Source: Ascaphus truei
Taxonomy: Eukaryota; Chordata; Amphibia; Anura; Ascaphidae
Direction of reading: 5' to 3'
Length of the DNA: 64,000 nt
NCBI GenBank assembly: GCA_036426205.1
Contig: CM071568.1
Coordinates: 120,868,225-120,932,224, forward strand
Of the stretch, positions 9,458 through 19,765 are shown piece after piece (within the stretch, counting starts at the first letter, position 1; the number at the start of each line of letters is the position of its first letter). Under the pieces are notes generated by a model. That model saw only the letters and a program-made list of their open reading frames with translations, was not told the origin of the DNA and did no database searches. The position numbers and the translations under genes are program-made.

Positions 9458-10683
9458 ACACAGTTTTCCCCCCCCCCCCAATCGCAGATAGGGTGCATGT
9501 GAGGGGAATCTATATGTATTACCCGGTGTGGTGCTTTACCTGTTAGGCTCTAGGCTCACAGGAGGCCTGAGTCTCCGCCAATGAGAGCCTGGGGTGTATC
9601 CGCTGGAACAATACTATATGGTGCAGCACGGGAGTTGTTCCTCGCAGGACACATTCAAATGAACACATACACTATGTAAAATACCAACGATCTATACTGT
9701 AACAATATGAATACACTTCTCACTCTATAAACTCTATAATACTAATGGCACAACTGCTAAAAGCGCCAACGCAGGGCGCAACCCTCCACCGTGTCCCAAC
9801 ACCGTGTCCACTGTCCCACACCCAAACCTCGTGTGTGGTGACGGTGCAGCCCACTAGTATGAGGATGCTATAGGTGGTGCACTTAGGTTTAGGGTTACCT
9901 GCCCAGCGCTCCTGCACTCGGACCAGCAGACAATCTTCGCAAAGGCTCCGCAGACGCGATGCCTTCCACGACGCTCCTCCGGGGCGATCCCACCCAGATA
10001 GATATGACAGTCTCTGCACTTGCAGAGAGTGATTCACTACAATCACTGGCCAGGATATTCCTCTTCCTGGCTGGACCCTCACTTTTCTGGGTTCTACAGG
10101 ACCCTGTCCCTATCTAAGGGGAGTCCCTGTAATAACCACAAGCTGAGGTGGTTTGGGGCCTAGCTGGGGCCTAAGGGGGATGTCTGGCCTAGTGCATGAG
10201 CCACTGGCTCCATACACATACCCACCCTCCCCTGTCTGTGACCCAGCTTCAACTAACTCACTCACTGCAGCACGCAACAATGTATCCTTTCCTGCAGGGG
10301 AAGCTTTAAGCCCTATTGGCTGCTGTGGCATCACATGTGCTCCAGCCCCTGGGGCTGCTGGGAGTTGTAGTCCCCCATAAGCCTCTTTAACATTAGGACC
10401 GCGTGCGCTATGGGTACTGCGCATGTGCAAACTTCTAATGGCCGCCGCCGCTAACTACACATGCGCAACTGTGGGCCGTCCCTGCGCTACGGAGCGCCTC
10501 TGCTGCCACTTCTCCTTTGCCACGTCACTACTGCGCATGCGCGAACCTCTGCGCATGCGCGGGCACAACCAAGATGGCGGCGCTCTGCCTCCGACACCGC
10601 CAGGAGCCCCCGGTGACGCGATAGCCCCCGCAGCAGCCCCCACTGGAGCGAGGGTAAGGGGGACCAGGGGGGACCCTGCTACA
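9454..10683 (-). mobile_element. Solo LTR (gypsy-like family), minus orientation
   Basis: A 1230-bp LTR. On the minus strand it starts TGTAGCAGGGTCC (10683) and ends CTGTGTTACA (9454), the TG...CA form. TATA flanks both sides, a candidate 4-bp target duplication although the context is AT-rich. The promoter half (10350-10680) is CpG-rich with NRF1-like GCGCATGCGC at 10532-10542 and 10551-10560, a YY1-like AAGATGGCGG at 10571-10580 and a ZNF143-like CTGGGAGTTGTAGT at 10358-10370. The other end shares the GGAGGC and GAGCC...AGGCCTCCTGTGAG block with the LTRs at 36344 and 46076. No internal region is attached. Confidence 0.85.
10351..10580 (-). promoter_or_regulatory. LTR promoter motif cluster (ZNF143, NRF1, YY1-like)
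   Basis: Seen directly: the reverse complement of 10354-10371 gives GACTACAACTCCCAGCAGC, matching the established ZNF143/Staf consensus ACTACAN-TCCCAG. Two GCGCATGCGC cores match NRF1, and CCGCCATCTT matches YY1. Clustering in the CpG-rich half of an LTR suggests a retroelement promoter; activity is inference. Confidence 0.6.
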
Positions 10684-11530
10684 TATATTAATATATACAG
10701 TATGTGGGTAATGTGCTGCGGGCCTTTTGCGGGCTCAAGGGCTTTGAAGTATAACATGTTGCCTAGCACTCTAGTACAACAATTATCTTGTGATTTGCGG
10801 GATATATCTATCTTGTTCTATCCCCAAAAGCGTAAACATTTCAAGAAAATATTGTAATGAAGAAACATAGCAATCGCTGTGCATTGCTTAATTTATGTAG
10901 GAAAACAGTGATAATATAGTGGAGTGTAATTTAAGGATGCATTATCATAATAAGGAAACAGACCCAGTGTGTTTTGTTTACAGTGAATGCAGAAACATAG
11001 TATATATCATTTATAACGCATCATAACAATTTGAGATGTACGGTAGTGTATGTCACATACAGGTATTGTCGTCCTTGCAAAAATGTCCTTCAATAAAGAA
11101 ACATGGAGGTTGGCAATGAATTCATAGGAATCCAGATTGGTATTTCACAATTATAATTAGGTGACTTGGTCATTTTAATCATTAACATAAAACATGTTTT
11201 TTCTTTCAACATTTATGAGACCAAACTAGTCACGTGAAATAACTCTGTCGTTATTTTATTTTATTGTTATTAGTCTAGCAGTGACTTCCTAAGCTGCCTG
11301 TATGTAGTTAAATGTTCCTTGCTCACACCTGGTGTCTATAATAAAGCACACAGCATGCATAAATAATGAAGATATGTTGGTGAAACTTTGCTAACCGGCA
11401 ATTGCCTGTGACAGAGACTTGTTTACCAATACTTCAAGCATAAAGCCTTAATAAGGGAGACTATTCAGTGTATGACAAAATGAGCCAATTAAAGTGTATT
11501 CCAAATCACATCCGGGTCATACAAGAATGA
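10684..11530. other. Unique intergenic DNA with possible conserved element
   Basis: No transposon or coding frame seen. The part from about 11130 to 11480 is complex, AT-rich, and contains homeodomain-type motifs (TAATTA, TTTAATCATTAA) and an E-box (CACACCTGG), the look of a conserved non-coding element. That is only an impression. Confidence 0.35.
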
Positions 11531-11531
11531 A

Positions 11532-11660
11532 GGGGGAATCATTCTGTACCACCAGAGGGGCAATTCAGGTAATTTTCAACCAAAAATTCCCATTGATGTC
11601 AATAGGGATTTTCTTTTGAAAATGGCCCAAATAGCCACTTCGGTGAATAAAGAATAAGGC
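11532..11660. mobile_element. Diverged relative of the 30469 MITE
   Basis: In reverse complement it reads CCTTATTCTTTATTCACCGAAGTGGCTATTTGG, followed by AATCCCTATTGAC, paralleling GGGGCTTATTCTAGATCAGC and CTATTTGGACAAAATTCCC at 30469. Ends are poorly defined. Confidence 0.4.
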
Positions 11661-11698
11661 ATAGGGGAAAATGTCTGTAGCTGAAATATATATATATG

Positions 11699-12999
11699 TG
11701 TAGCCGAGTCCCAAAATGTTGCCTCCGGTGCGGGGGAGCTCTCAAAAGGATGGCCGGAGCTCCGCGTGATTGGGAGGTGAGGGTGGCCATCTTGTGAGTT
11801 GCGCATGCGCAGAGTGAGGAGTGCGGTGGCCATCTTAGGCAAGCTCTGCACAGGCCACCGCGGGACTACATGTCCCAGTATCCCTAAAGGGAGGGACTGC
11901 CCACGTGGGGTGCCACAACCAATGGGATGTGCGCAGGAGAGAGAGACCAGATATCCTCCGCATGCAAGGAGCGCGCGAGGCAGTCTTGACGGAGGCAGCA
12001 AGGGAAGAGGTAGTGTTTAGGGAGCGAGAAGCCCATGGACTAGGCCAGACTTCCCCACAGGCCCCAGTTAGCTTCTCTTGCATAGAGGGGGGTTGTAGTG
12101 TGGGCCCTAATTCAGCATAACTTAGGTAGTGTTAGGCGGCAGCTGAGTAGGATGCCAAACAGCGTGGAGTTCCTCCGGGCGGAGACTCCACCACGTGTAC
12201 CAGTCGAGCAGGAGCAGTAGAGAGGACGGATGTGTCCAGGGTGCCAGTAGCCCCTGAACTAGGCCAGAACTCTTCCCCTAGGCCCCAGTTAGGCCCTGAG
12301 CCAATGTTGTAGGGAAGGCCCCAGATAGGGACGCTCCCTTTAGTACTATTGTAGTATGGTTGCACCGGTGACTGGATGGCCACGTGGCACACTGCGGCCT
12401 GGGACAGGCCACAGGACCTAGAAACATTCAGGTGAGATACTCCAGCTGGAGCTCACCCCACGTGGCGGATCAGAATCCTTAGGAGAGAGAGGATTTGTGT
12501 TGGAGGCCCCTCTATGTGGGACACACACAAACCCATTGTGACAAGCAGCACCTGGGTACTGGAGTACCCAGGCAGGTACCCAACGTGCACCTACAGCCAC
12601 AGGGGGTAGCACTACCTCAGACTTGGGTGGGGACTTGCTGGGACCGGACACCAGGGGTATTGGTGCCACGGCACCCTCAGTACTTTGGGGGGAACTGCCA
12701 AGTGTTGGGTCATTGGGGTTATCTATGGTTATAGTTACTGTTTATCATATGTATGTAGTGTTATGTACAGTATAGTTAAGCTTAGTTATATACTTAGTGT
12801 GGTGTATTACTATTTCTGTGTGTTGGTTCCTGTCAGGGGCAATCCCGCCAACGCTGGGATCCCTCATAGGTGGAGGCGCTGCACTGCAAGGAGAAAGAGC
12901 TCACCCCAGGCCCCCAGCAGAAGAAGCTTATGCCGTCTGTGAGCAAACCGGTGTAGCAGCACGCGTAGTTTCCCTTGGGCATAGGGAAAGGGGACTACA
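11699..12999 (+). mobile_element. Solo LTR (gypsy-like family) with 4-bp TSD
   Basis: A 1301-bp LTR starting TGTAGCCGAGTCCC and ending GGGGACTACA. TATG at 11695-11698 and at 13000-13003 is a clean 4-bp target duplication. The 5' half carries GGCCATCTTG (11785), GCGCATGCGC (11801-11810), a second GGCCATCTTA (11828) and a ZNF143-like GACTACATGTCCCAGTATCC (11864). Segments such as CTAGGCCCCAGTTAGGCCCTGAG and GGACCTAGAAACATT recur in the LTR at 24701-26441, which is joined to a gypsy integrase; this gives the family assignment. It inserted at the edge of the DIRS element that follows. Confidence 0.9.
11785..11882 (+). promoter_or_regulatory. LTR promoter motif cluster
   Basis: YY1-like GGCCATCTT twice, a 10-bp GCGCATGCGC (NRF1-like) and a ZNF143-like ACTACATGTCCCAG lie within 100 bp. 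The same combination appears in the LTR at 9454-10683 and partly at 36344-37517. Motif identity is by eye against known consensus sequences. Confidence 0.55.
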
Positions 13000-13139
13000 T
13001 ATGTAAATATTTTTGAAACATCAATACCTACTTTGCATTACAGGCCTCTATCCTGAGAAGGGATTTAAAACATGTAAACAGGTGAAAAGAAAAAGGATCA
13101 AGGGGTGTGTTCATGTTTCAGTCACAGCCGTTCAAAGAG

Positions 13140-13575
13140 GCTGACACATCTAACTTATAGTGCCTAATGAATGTATTTCATGTAGCAGCCTTACATATGT
13201 CTTAGGTGAGCGCCTTATTGGCCCATGAAATAGCTATGGCCCGAGTAGAATGGGAAACACTAATGGAGAATCCAGGTCTCTACGTTTATAAGCCTCTTGG
13301 ATACATAGCTTGATCCATCGTGCAATGGAAGAGATAGAGGCAGGACAGCCTCTTCTCTTATCAGAGAACAGTACAAACAATCGGTCTGAACTCATATAAA
13401 TCTGAGATTTAACAACGTAATGAGATAAGGTTTTAACCACATCTAAGCAATGAAAATGCTCTTTTTTACACCTTGGATTTGGACAGAATGAAGGGACAAC
13501 TGTATCTTGGTTCATATGGAAGGCCGAGACTACCTTAGGGTGGAACTGAGGTACAGGTTGCATGACTATTTTATC
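13140..13575 (-). pseudogene. DIRS tyrosine recombinase, C-terminal part
   Basis: Minus-strand frames give the C-terminal half of a DIRS-type tyrosine recombinase. The first piece (13563-13234) includes HPKVVSAFHMNQD, LDVVKTLSHYV, RLFVLFSDKRRG and ASISSIARWI, the usual DIRS recombinase text. A one-base shift near 13240 then gives HSTRAIAISWANKALT and, after further stops, FIRHYKLDVSAS. HSTR is the conserved H-x-x-R box and the Tyr in HYKLD is the likely nucleophile. Stops and a frameshift make it inactive. It is the downstream part of the DIRS element whose RNase H and RT lie at 15105-16045 and 17025-17378. The N-terminal part is displaced by the 13.6-15.1 kb insertion. Confidence 0.85.
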
Positions 13576-13611
13576 CTGGTGAAACCTGAAATAAGGTGCT
13601 TTAAAAGATAA

Positions 13612-13825
13612 GGTAGTGTTAGGACCTGCTTACTGGTCATGCCGTGCCGTGGCTTGCTGGCTTATAACGCTTTGGCCAAAGGGTTTAACTAAATAAACCT
13701 TACTCATGAGAATACTAACATTAAAGTATTTAACTATGTATTTTGTCACATTGAATGTAGCATAGGGTATTTTTGCCTTTTGCTGTATATGTTGGCGACG
13801 CTCCGTAGCACTCATTTTGACAAAT
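13612..13825 (-). repeat. Interspersed repeat D, copy 1
   Basis: In reverse complement this matches 39940-40125 and 40286-40510: TATGCTACATTCAATGTGAC, TTAGTATTCTCATGAGTAAG, CTTTGGCCAAAGCGTTATAA and CACGGCATGACCAGTA. About 210 bp, non-coding, flanked by a TA-rich stretch. The class is unknown; it may be a SINE or small MITE. Confidence 0.8.
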
Positions 13826-13839
13826 ATATATGTATATAT

Positions 13840-15100
13840 TGTGATACCATCACTATCCTCTAGGTGCTGGAATAGGGCAGCTAGAGGACTTTTCAGCGCT
13901 CAGAGAGTTAATCTTCCTTAGAGTAGCTATAGCAGCTGCAGCTAATCAGCCTGGTCTGAATGGACAAGGAAGTGTTTTAAAAGACATAGGAATCTGCCAG
14001 AGTGTGAGCCAGAGAGAAATTGCTGTCCCAAAGAAGGGGACAGAGAAAGACCACCCCAGCTAAAGAAGGAAGGCTGGCACAGTTCCTTAGACATGCTGGA
14101 AAGTGGTCGCGGAGTATGCTGGGACTGCCTGGCTTTGAATCCCTGAGAAAAGGAGAAGGAAGAACGACGGACCGTGCTGAAGTGGGGATGTCCTGTCCTT
14201 GACAGTGGACGTACAGAGGAGAATTTCTCTGAGCTCACGTGGGGCCGAGTTCCCCTAGGAATGAAGAACGCAAGGTCATGCTGAAGCGGGGATGTCTGCT
14301 CCAAACCCTGGACTAACAGATAAGGAAAACCCTTTATTGTTGTGTGCAGAGACTGTATACATTGTTGCATATACCAGGGCATGTTTTGGGGGTGGGAACC
14401 AGCTTAGCTGGCCATCCAACTAGTGAGGGTGAAAGCTATGGTGTAGTTAGCTTTCCCTAAAGGCAATAGGTGTTCTTTTTATGTTTTGTTTGGACTTAAA
14501 GGGATGTTGGCCTTGTTAGTGTATGATTTAATAAATAAACCCCATATAGATAAATACAGTGTTTCTGCAGATTTGGCTTCCGCCGGATCTAAGCCTTGTG
14601 AGGCACACCAATTAGAAAAAATGTTCCATACCCTATGGTATATATTGGTGCAACATACACACTGTATTGTGCTATTGCAACTGTGCCCTCAGCGCATACC
14701 AGGAGACAAAGTACCTTGTCTATCTAGTGTCTCATTACACTGATTAGCTCCATATACCACAGGTTAGCCACTTAACTGTGGCAGGGTTCCACCTATATTG
14801 ATAGTGGTGTTACTTATACACACCCAGTGGGTATCCCTACTGACCTCAGTTATAAGTTAGGATCTACGTCTATCTAATATTGCCTTGGTCACTGTACCAG
14901 TACTACCCTCTTCTCAGTGAGGACTAGACATTGGCAACCTGCAAGGCTGCATCCGATCTGGTTTTTAACAATACGCTGTTATTGGCTCACATAGAATCAT
15001 TATACCTTTATTCTACAGCGTTCTATTTTATTCCATTTGAGTTATTACTCCCAATAAAGTGTTTTAAATCATTCACTCTTCATCCACACACACATTTATC
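13840..15100. repeat. Unclassified inserted repeat, LTR-like
   Basis: This stretch interrupts the DIRS recombinase reading. It starts TGTGATACCATC and has LTR-like features: purine-rich blocks, a local duplication (GTGCTGAAGTGGGGATGTCC at 14175 and ATGCTGAAGCGGGGATGTCT at 14277), and AATAAA near 14529 and 15053. No coding region is recognised and no target duplication was identified. It may be more than one insertion. Confidence 0.4.
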
Positions 15101-15104
15101 TACC

Positions 15105-16045
15105 TATGTACTTGTGATCTAGAGTGTATGAGTGCTCTCCTTGGGGATCTGTTTCTTGTTGTTGCCCATATTTTGGACTTAGATTGCTTTCTAGCGCAGA
15201 TCATAGACTGACTACTTGTGCAACAATCCATTGTTTCTGAAATACCGCCTCTCAAACTCATGCCGTCAAGGCAAGGAATGCTGGACTTGGATGCCTTATT
15301 GGGTCCTGTGCAAGGAGATATGGTATGGGATGTAACTTCCAGTGAGCCTTTATGGACATCTTGAGTAGGTCCGCAAATCATAACCTTCTTGGCCAGAATG
15401 GGGCTATAAGGATAACCTCTACTTTCTCTCTCGTGGTTTTCGTCAGGGCTCTCTGAATTAAGGGCAGAGGTGAGAAAATGTATACTAGTGGGAAGTTACA
15501 CTGTATCAACATTGCTTTTGTAAAGGTCACTTCTTGATCGAGAACAAAAGACCTGGAGTTTTGCATTTTCTCCTGTCACCAAAGGTCTTTTGCCATGGTC
15601 CCCCAACTGGAGTCACTTGCTTGAACACCTCTCACTTCAGAGACCACTTTCCTGGGTGGATTTTGTGACGACAAGAAATTAACAGAGATATTTTATTTCC
15701 CTGGTATATGCAGAGCCCTTATATGATGAACATAATTTTCAGCCCGAGACAGAATCTCCAAAACTTCTTTAATGCCTGTGAACTCCATGAGCCTCCCTGT
15801 TTGCTCAGGTAAGCCACTGCCATGGCATTGTCTGAAATAACTCTGAGATACGTTCCTTGAAGGAGAGGGGAGAAGTGGATTATTGCCCTGAAAACTGCTC
15901 TGATCTCCAGGACATTTATCAGGAGAAAGCCCTCTATTGCAGACCATTTTCCCTGGGAAAAAGTGCTTCCCAGCATGGCACCTCAATCTTTGGAGTTGGC
16001 ATTGGAAAAGAGTGTGTGATAAGTTCCGGTCTCTAGGGCTCTGCC
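15105..16045 (-). pseudogene. DIRS retrotransposon RNase H and linker region
   Basis: Minus-strand text reads QGKWSAIEGFLLINVLEIRAV, then ISDNAMAVAYLSKQGGSWSS, then VHHIRALHIPGK: the DIRS RNase H core with S-D-N and YLSKQGG motifs. Downstream pieces give FPLVYIFSPLPLIQRALTKTT, VILIAPFWPRR and a piece ending LALTA, the region between RNase H and recombinase in DIRS elements. Several stops and frameshifts break it. The end at 15105 is where the 1.5 kb insertion starts, and the end at 16045 is where the LINE starts. Together with 13140-13575 and 17025-17378 it forms one nested, dead DIRS element on the minus strand. Confidence 0.85.
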
Positions 16046-16055
16046 TTTCATTTGT

Positions 16056-16580
16056 GCTCATTTATTTATTTATTTATTTTATTTATAAAATATTTTACCA
16101 GGAAGTAATACATTGAGAGTTACCTCTCGTTTTCAAGTATGTCCTGGGCACAGAGTAAAACAAATAATACATGGTTACAAGTACAGTTACATAAATGAAT
16201 TGGGTATACATTATATACAAGACATTGCGTGCACAGTTAAAGAAAATATATATTATGAGCGTATGAAACAGTTACAGACCAGGCTAAAATGTGAGACAGC
16301 CTTAGATTTGAAATAACTTAAGCTGTGGTGGATGTGAGAGTCTCTGGTAGGTTGTTCCAGTTTTGGGGTGCACGGAAGGAGAAGGAGGAACGTCCGGATA
16401 CTTTGTTGAGCCTTGGGACCATGAATAGTCTTTTGGAGTCTGATCTCAGGTGATAAGTGCTGCAAGTGGTAGGGGTGAGGAGCTTGTTCAGGTAGCTGGG
16501 TAGCTTGCCCATGAAGAATTTAAAGGCAAGACAGGAAAGATGAACTTTGCGCCTAGACTCTAGTGTTGACCAATCTAGTT
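16056..16580 (-). mobile_element. 5'-truncated LINE (CR1/L2-type) 3' end
   Basis: On the minus strand this reads as a LINE ORF2 C-terminus: LSCLAFKFFMGKLPSYL, then YHLRSDSKRLFMVPR, then SSFSFRAPQNWNNLPETL, a hallmark pattern of L2/CR1-type elements. A 3' untranslated part ends in an (AAAT)n tail, seen as ATTTATTTATTT at 16056-16085 on the plus strand. CTCAT borders both sides (about 16051-16055 and 16581-16585) and may be a short target duplication. It is inserted in the DIRS element; 17 bp of DIRS text remains between it and the MITE at 16602. Confidence 0.8.
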
Positions 16581-16601
16581 CTCATGGTACGGCTTCTATG
16601 G

Positions 16602-17018
16602 CTGCGTCCATAGAAGGACAGGCCGTGCTGAGGCGTGCGGACGCTCCGCGCTGAGCCCCTGCATCCTCAATGAGGATGCCTTGAGAGGGGGCTCACGCGA
16701 GCGTCCGCAGGCGTGCTGAGGCGTTGGAGGTTTCAGCCGAGCGCCAAGCTGTTTCTCAGCGCGCTGTCGGCTGAAAACCTCCAATCACTGCACAGCAGCG
16801 TCAACGTCACGGCGCCGTGACGTCGGCGCCGTGACATTGACGTCAGTGCATCACGGGCGATTGGCCCAGCGACATCACTGCCCCGCCTCCAACCACCTCC
16901 CCCCGGCTCCCTTCGCGCATGCTGGCTCGTCTGCAAGTCCGTGCAATCGCGCTGACTGAAGCAGGCGAGCCTCAGCGTTAGCGCCCCTCCGCTCTCCCCA
17001 CACCTCTATGGCCCAGGC
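16602..17018. mobile_element. GC-rich MITE with 6-bp TSD
   Basis: 417 bp, bounded by CTATGG at 16596-16601 and 17019-17024. The ends CTGCGTCCATAGAAGG and CTGGGCCATAGAGGTG (reverse complement of the right end) are imperfect terminal inverted repeats. The interior is CpG-rich with a palindromic CGGCGCCGTGACGTCGGCGCCG (22 bp, so shown here only as the 16810-16832 region). Removing it joins the minus-strand DIRS reading TSSI to EAVP, which supports the boundaries. The superfamily is uncertain. Confidence 0.8.
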
Positions 17019-17024
17019 CTATGG

Positions 17025-17377
17025 ATGAGGTGAAGAGACCTAGCAACCTTGTGCACCGGTCTGCTGAAAAAGGAAGGCTCTGACACAGCTCTTTTGCTGG
17101 TCTGTAGATTTTGAGGGGCTTTTTCCTGGTATTTAACTTTATCCCCAGAAATCGTAGGTTCATTGAAGGGGATAGAAAACTGTTCTCCAAATGTATGACC
17201 CATCCAAAATGTATAATTCTTGCAGATCTATCTTCTGGAAAGGAATGGGCTCTGTTTGTAGGAAAAACATGCCTGGGGATCTCAGGTGGGAGGAGAATTT
17301 TTAAATGCTTAGGCAAAGGCAGTCCTACCATGGAAGATGAGGTGCATAAAGCACATCATGGGTACTGTGAGGGGGAC

Positions 17378-17378
<1 letters not shown>
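17025..17378 (-). pseudogene. DIRS reverse transcriptase C-terminal fragment
   Basis: Minus-strand frame with HFGWVIHLENSFLSPSMNLRFLGIKLNT and CTRLLGLFTSSIG. The F-L-G-I motif followed by the L-G-x-x-T-S-S-I sequence is the usual end of a DIRS reverse transcriptase. The upstream catalytic YxDD region is absent: homology ends at the GATA microsatellite at 17378. This is the 5'-most remaining part of the nested DIRS element. Confidence 0.75.

Positions 17379-17464
<86 letters not shown>
17379..17464. repeat. (GATA)n microsatellite
   Basis: About 21 uninterrupted GATA/AGAT units, followed to 17569 by mixed TA, TG and ATAGAT repeats. Such tracts are common and usually highly polymorphic. Confidence 0.95.
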
Positions 17465-17744
17465 GTGTGTATATATATATATATATATGTGTGTATGTGT
17501 GTGTGTATATATATATAGATATAGATATAGATAGCTATATAGATATAGATAGATATATATATACATACACAGGGCTTGACAAATTACCCAAAAAGCTAGT
17601 TGCTCAACCAAAAAAGCTACTCGCCCCCTAGCCCCACCCCCAATTTAAAAAAAAGGAATACATTCCTAATAAGAACTAATAACAACATTCGTTTTTGGTA
17701 ACAAAGTTTTTTATTGTATTACATTTATACTTTACTACAATTAG

Positions 17745-18555
17745 TCCTGGTTACATAGTAGATGAGGTTGGAAAATGACATGCATACATTAAGTTTAACC
17801 TATGCCACATTTAGATGACAGATACTATGGGCCTCATGCAGAGAGCAGCGCTAACAGGGAAAGCGGCATGTTTTGCCGAAATCTGCCTTTAGAAAGGCAG
17901 ATAATGGCGAGTTTTAAAAAAAAAGCGCCATTTTTTTTTTTTTTCTGAATCTTGGCTGGAGAGACTCCTAAATTTCTCCAGTGTTTGAAAACGCCGTATT
18001 CAGAGAGCCGCGAACGCCATCTAGTGCTGTTGGCGCGATTTCAACATTTTTTCCTTCCATCCCACCCCAGAACTGGCGCGGCGGCGCCGTGGGGGGAAGA
18101 AAAAAAAAACGCGATTTTTTTCCCACTAGTTTCAACAGCGCTCATATCGCTGGTTGAAACTCTCCATATGCAGAAAGGATTCTAAATGCAGTTTTATGAC
18201 CTTTCTGCATATGGAGAAAAAAACTCTCCATTAAAGCTACATTTTATTCCCCTCTCCATTTTTACATAGCGCTGCTCTCTGCATGAGGCCCTTTATCCTA
18301 TATCCATACTTACAGTATATTGATCCAGAGGAAGGCAAACAAAAAGTCCCAGTGACACATTATCCAATGATATCTCTATAGGGGAAAAATTCATTTGTTC
18401 CTGACTCCAAGAATTGGCAATCGAATTTCTCCCTGGATCAACATCCTTCCCATGTTTACCTATTTATCATATCCCCTCTTAGACGCTCTTTTCTAATGTA
18501 AATGAATCTAATTTAGCTAGCCTCTCCTAATTGAAATACATTTATTTATTTTAAA
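17745..18555. repeat. Unclassified interspersed repeat split by a MITE
   Basis: The parts 17745-17826 (ACATAGTAGATGAGGTTGG) and 18295-18555 (GATCCAGAGGAAGGCAAAC, TTCCTGACTCCAAGAATTGG, CCCTGGATCAACATCCTTCC) resemble one dispersed vertebrate repeat that would be continuous without the MITE at 17829-18291. The class was not settled. Confidence 0.45.
17829..18291. mobile_element. MITE with 24-bp perfect terminal inverted repeats
   Basis: 463 bp starting GGGCCTCATGCAGAGAGCAG and ending with its exact complement CTGCTCTCTGCATGAGGCCC; the match continues to AGCGCT on both sides. A second, inner inverted repeat (CTCCATATGCAGAAAGG with CCTTTCTGCATATGGAG) lies at 18161-18215. Flanks are TAT and TTAT, so the target duplication is not settled. 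No coding region. Confidence 0.9.
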
Positions 18556-19384
18556 ATGTATAAATGACAATGAGATGCTAAGTGACGTGACGACATCAAG
18601 TTGCCATGACATGGTTACACTCGGAGGGCTGTATCAATTCAGAGCTGGAGGTTTTGCACCCAGAAGGGGAATCCAAGTGGCATTTAGGAAGATCCCTTTT
18701 TGTTTCATAAAGCAGGTGAAGGTAGCATTTCAATAAAACCAAAGCAATCGGGATTGTTTTAAAAAACAAAAATCTTAATTTATATTTAGTTTGGTGTCCT
18801 GTCTCCCCCTCACCCCACCATAGGTCTTTCCTGCACTTGGATAAATGTAAAGTTGTGCAAAGAGCCAGGGCATAAAGCGAATTGTGGTGTGATCCACTGC
18901 AGGGGCTCCATCTGTGCTCCCTCCTCTCACACTTAGACAAGCACATTTAAGACACTTTCTGAATGTTGAAAACTGCAGAAAACTCCGGATCGCGAAATGT
19001 GGGGATAGAAGGTGCAAAGGTTGACTCACCGCCCTCCACCTCCTCGCCTGACGCAGCATGAAGAGCCCGCTGAGAGCTGTGCCAGCCAAGGAAGAAGAAG
19101 AAGCAGCCTGTGCCTGACCACGTCCCCCACCAGGATCCTAACCTCCTTGCAACAGTTAAGAATTGGTGGTCTAGAGGAGTGAAAGCCCCAGGCTGGTCTC
19201 CACCAGTGCAAGAAAACAGCAGCCGAGACACAGTCAGAACATGGCCTCGGCTGCCTATGCTTCTGAGCTGGAGGGCAGCGAAGAGCCAGCTACCCGGCCG
19301 AGGGTAACAAGGAGGAGGGAAAAGAGCAGGGGGGACCCAAAGAGCAGAGCAGCACCGCCTTTCAGCAGATACCAGCACAGCCAG

Positions 19385-19765
19385 TGTTGCAGTGCACATA
19401 ACACACATCCCCCTGCACATCATATTGCCCCCCTGCACATCACATCCCCCACACCCATTCAAATCACACACCCCTGCACCTCACATCCTTCCCACAGCAC
19501 ATCACCGTCTACCTCCCCCCCTGCCCCTCACACATCACCCTCTCCCCCCTGCACCTCACATCCTTCCCACAGCACATCACCATATCCCCCCCGCACCTCA
19601 CACTTCACCCTCTCCCCCTGCCCCTCACACATAACCCTCTCCCCCCCTGCACCATTAACATGACCCGCCCCCCTTGCATCTCACACCCGCTCTTGCATCT
19701 CACATCCCCCCACTTGCATCTCACATCTCCCCCTATGCATCTCAGATCACCTACTCTCCTGCACA
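19385..19765. repeat. C-rich minisatellite
   Basis: Tandem degenerate units of CCCCTGCACATCACAT and CTCACATCCTTCCCACAG type, unit roughly 16-40 bp and changing along the array. It gives spurious His/Pro/Ser-rich frames on both strands. Confidence 0.85.

Noticed and set aside
18947..19471. 174-residue minus-strand frame with Cys-rich start
   Set aside because: The Cys/Gly start is the C-rich minisatellite in reverse and the rest has no domain; no exon signals.
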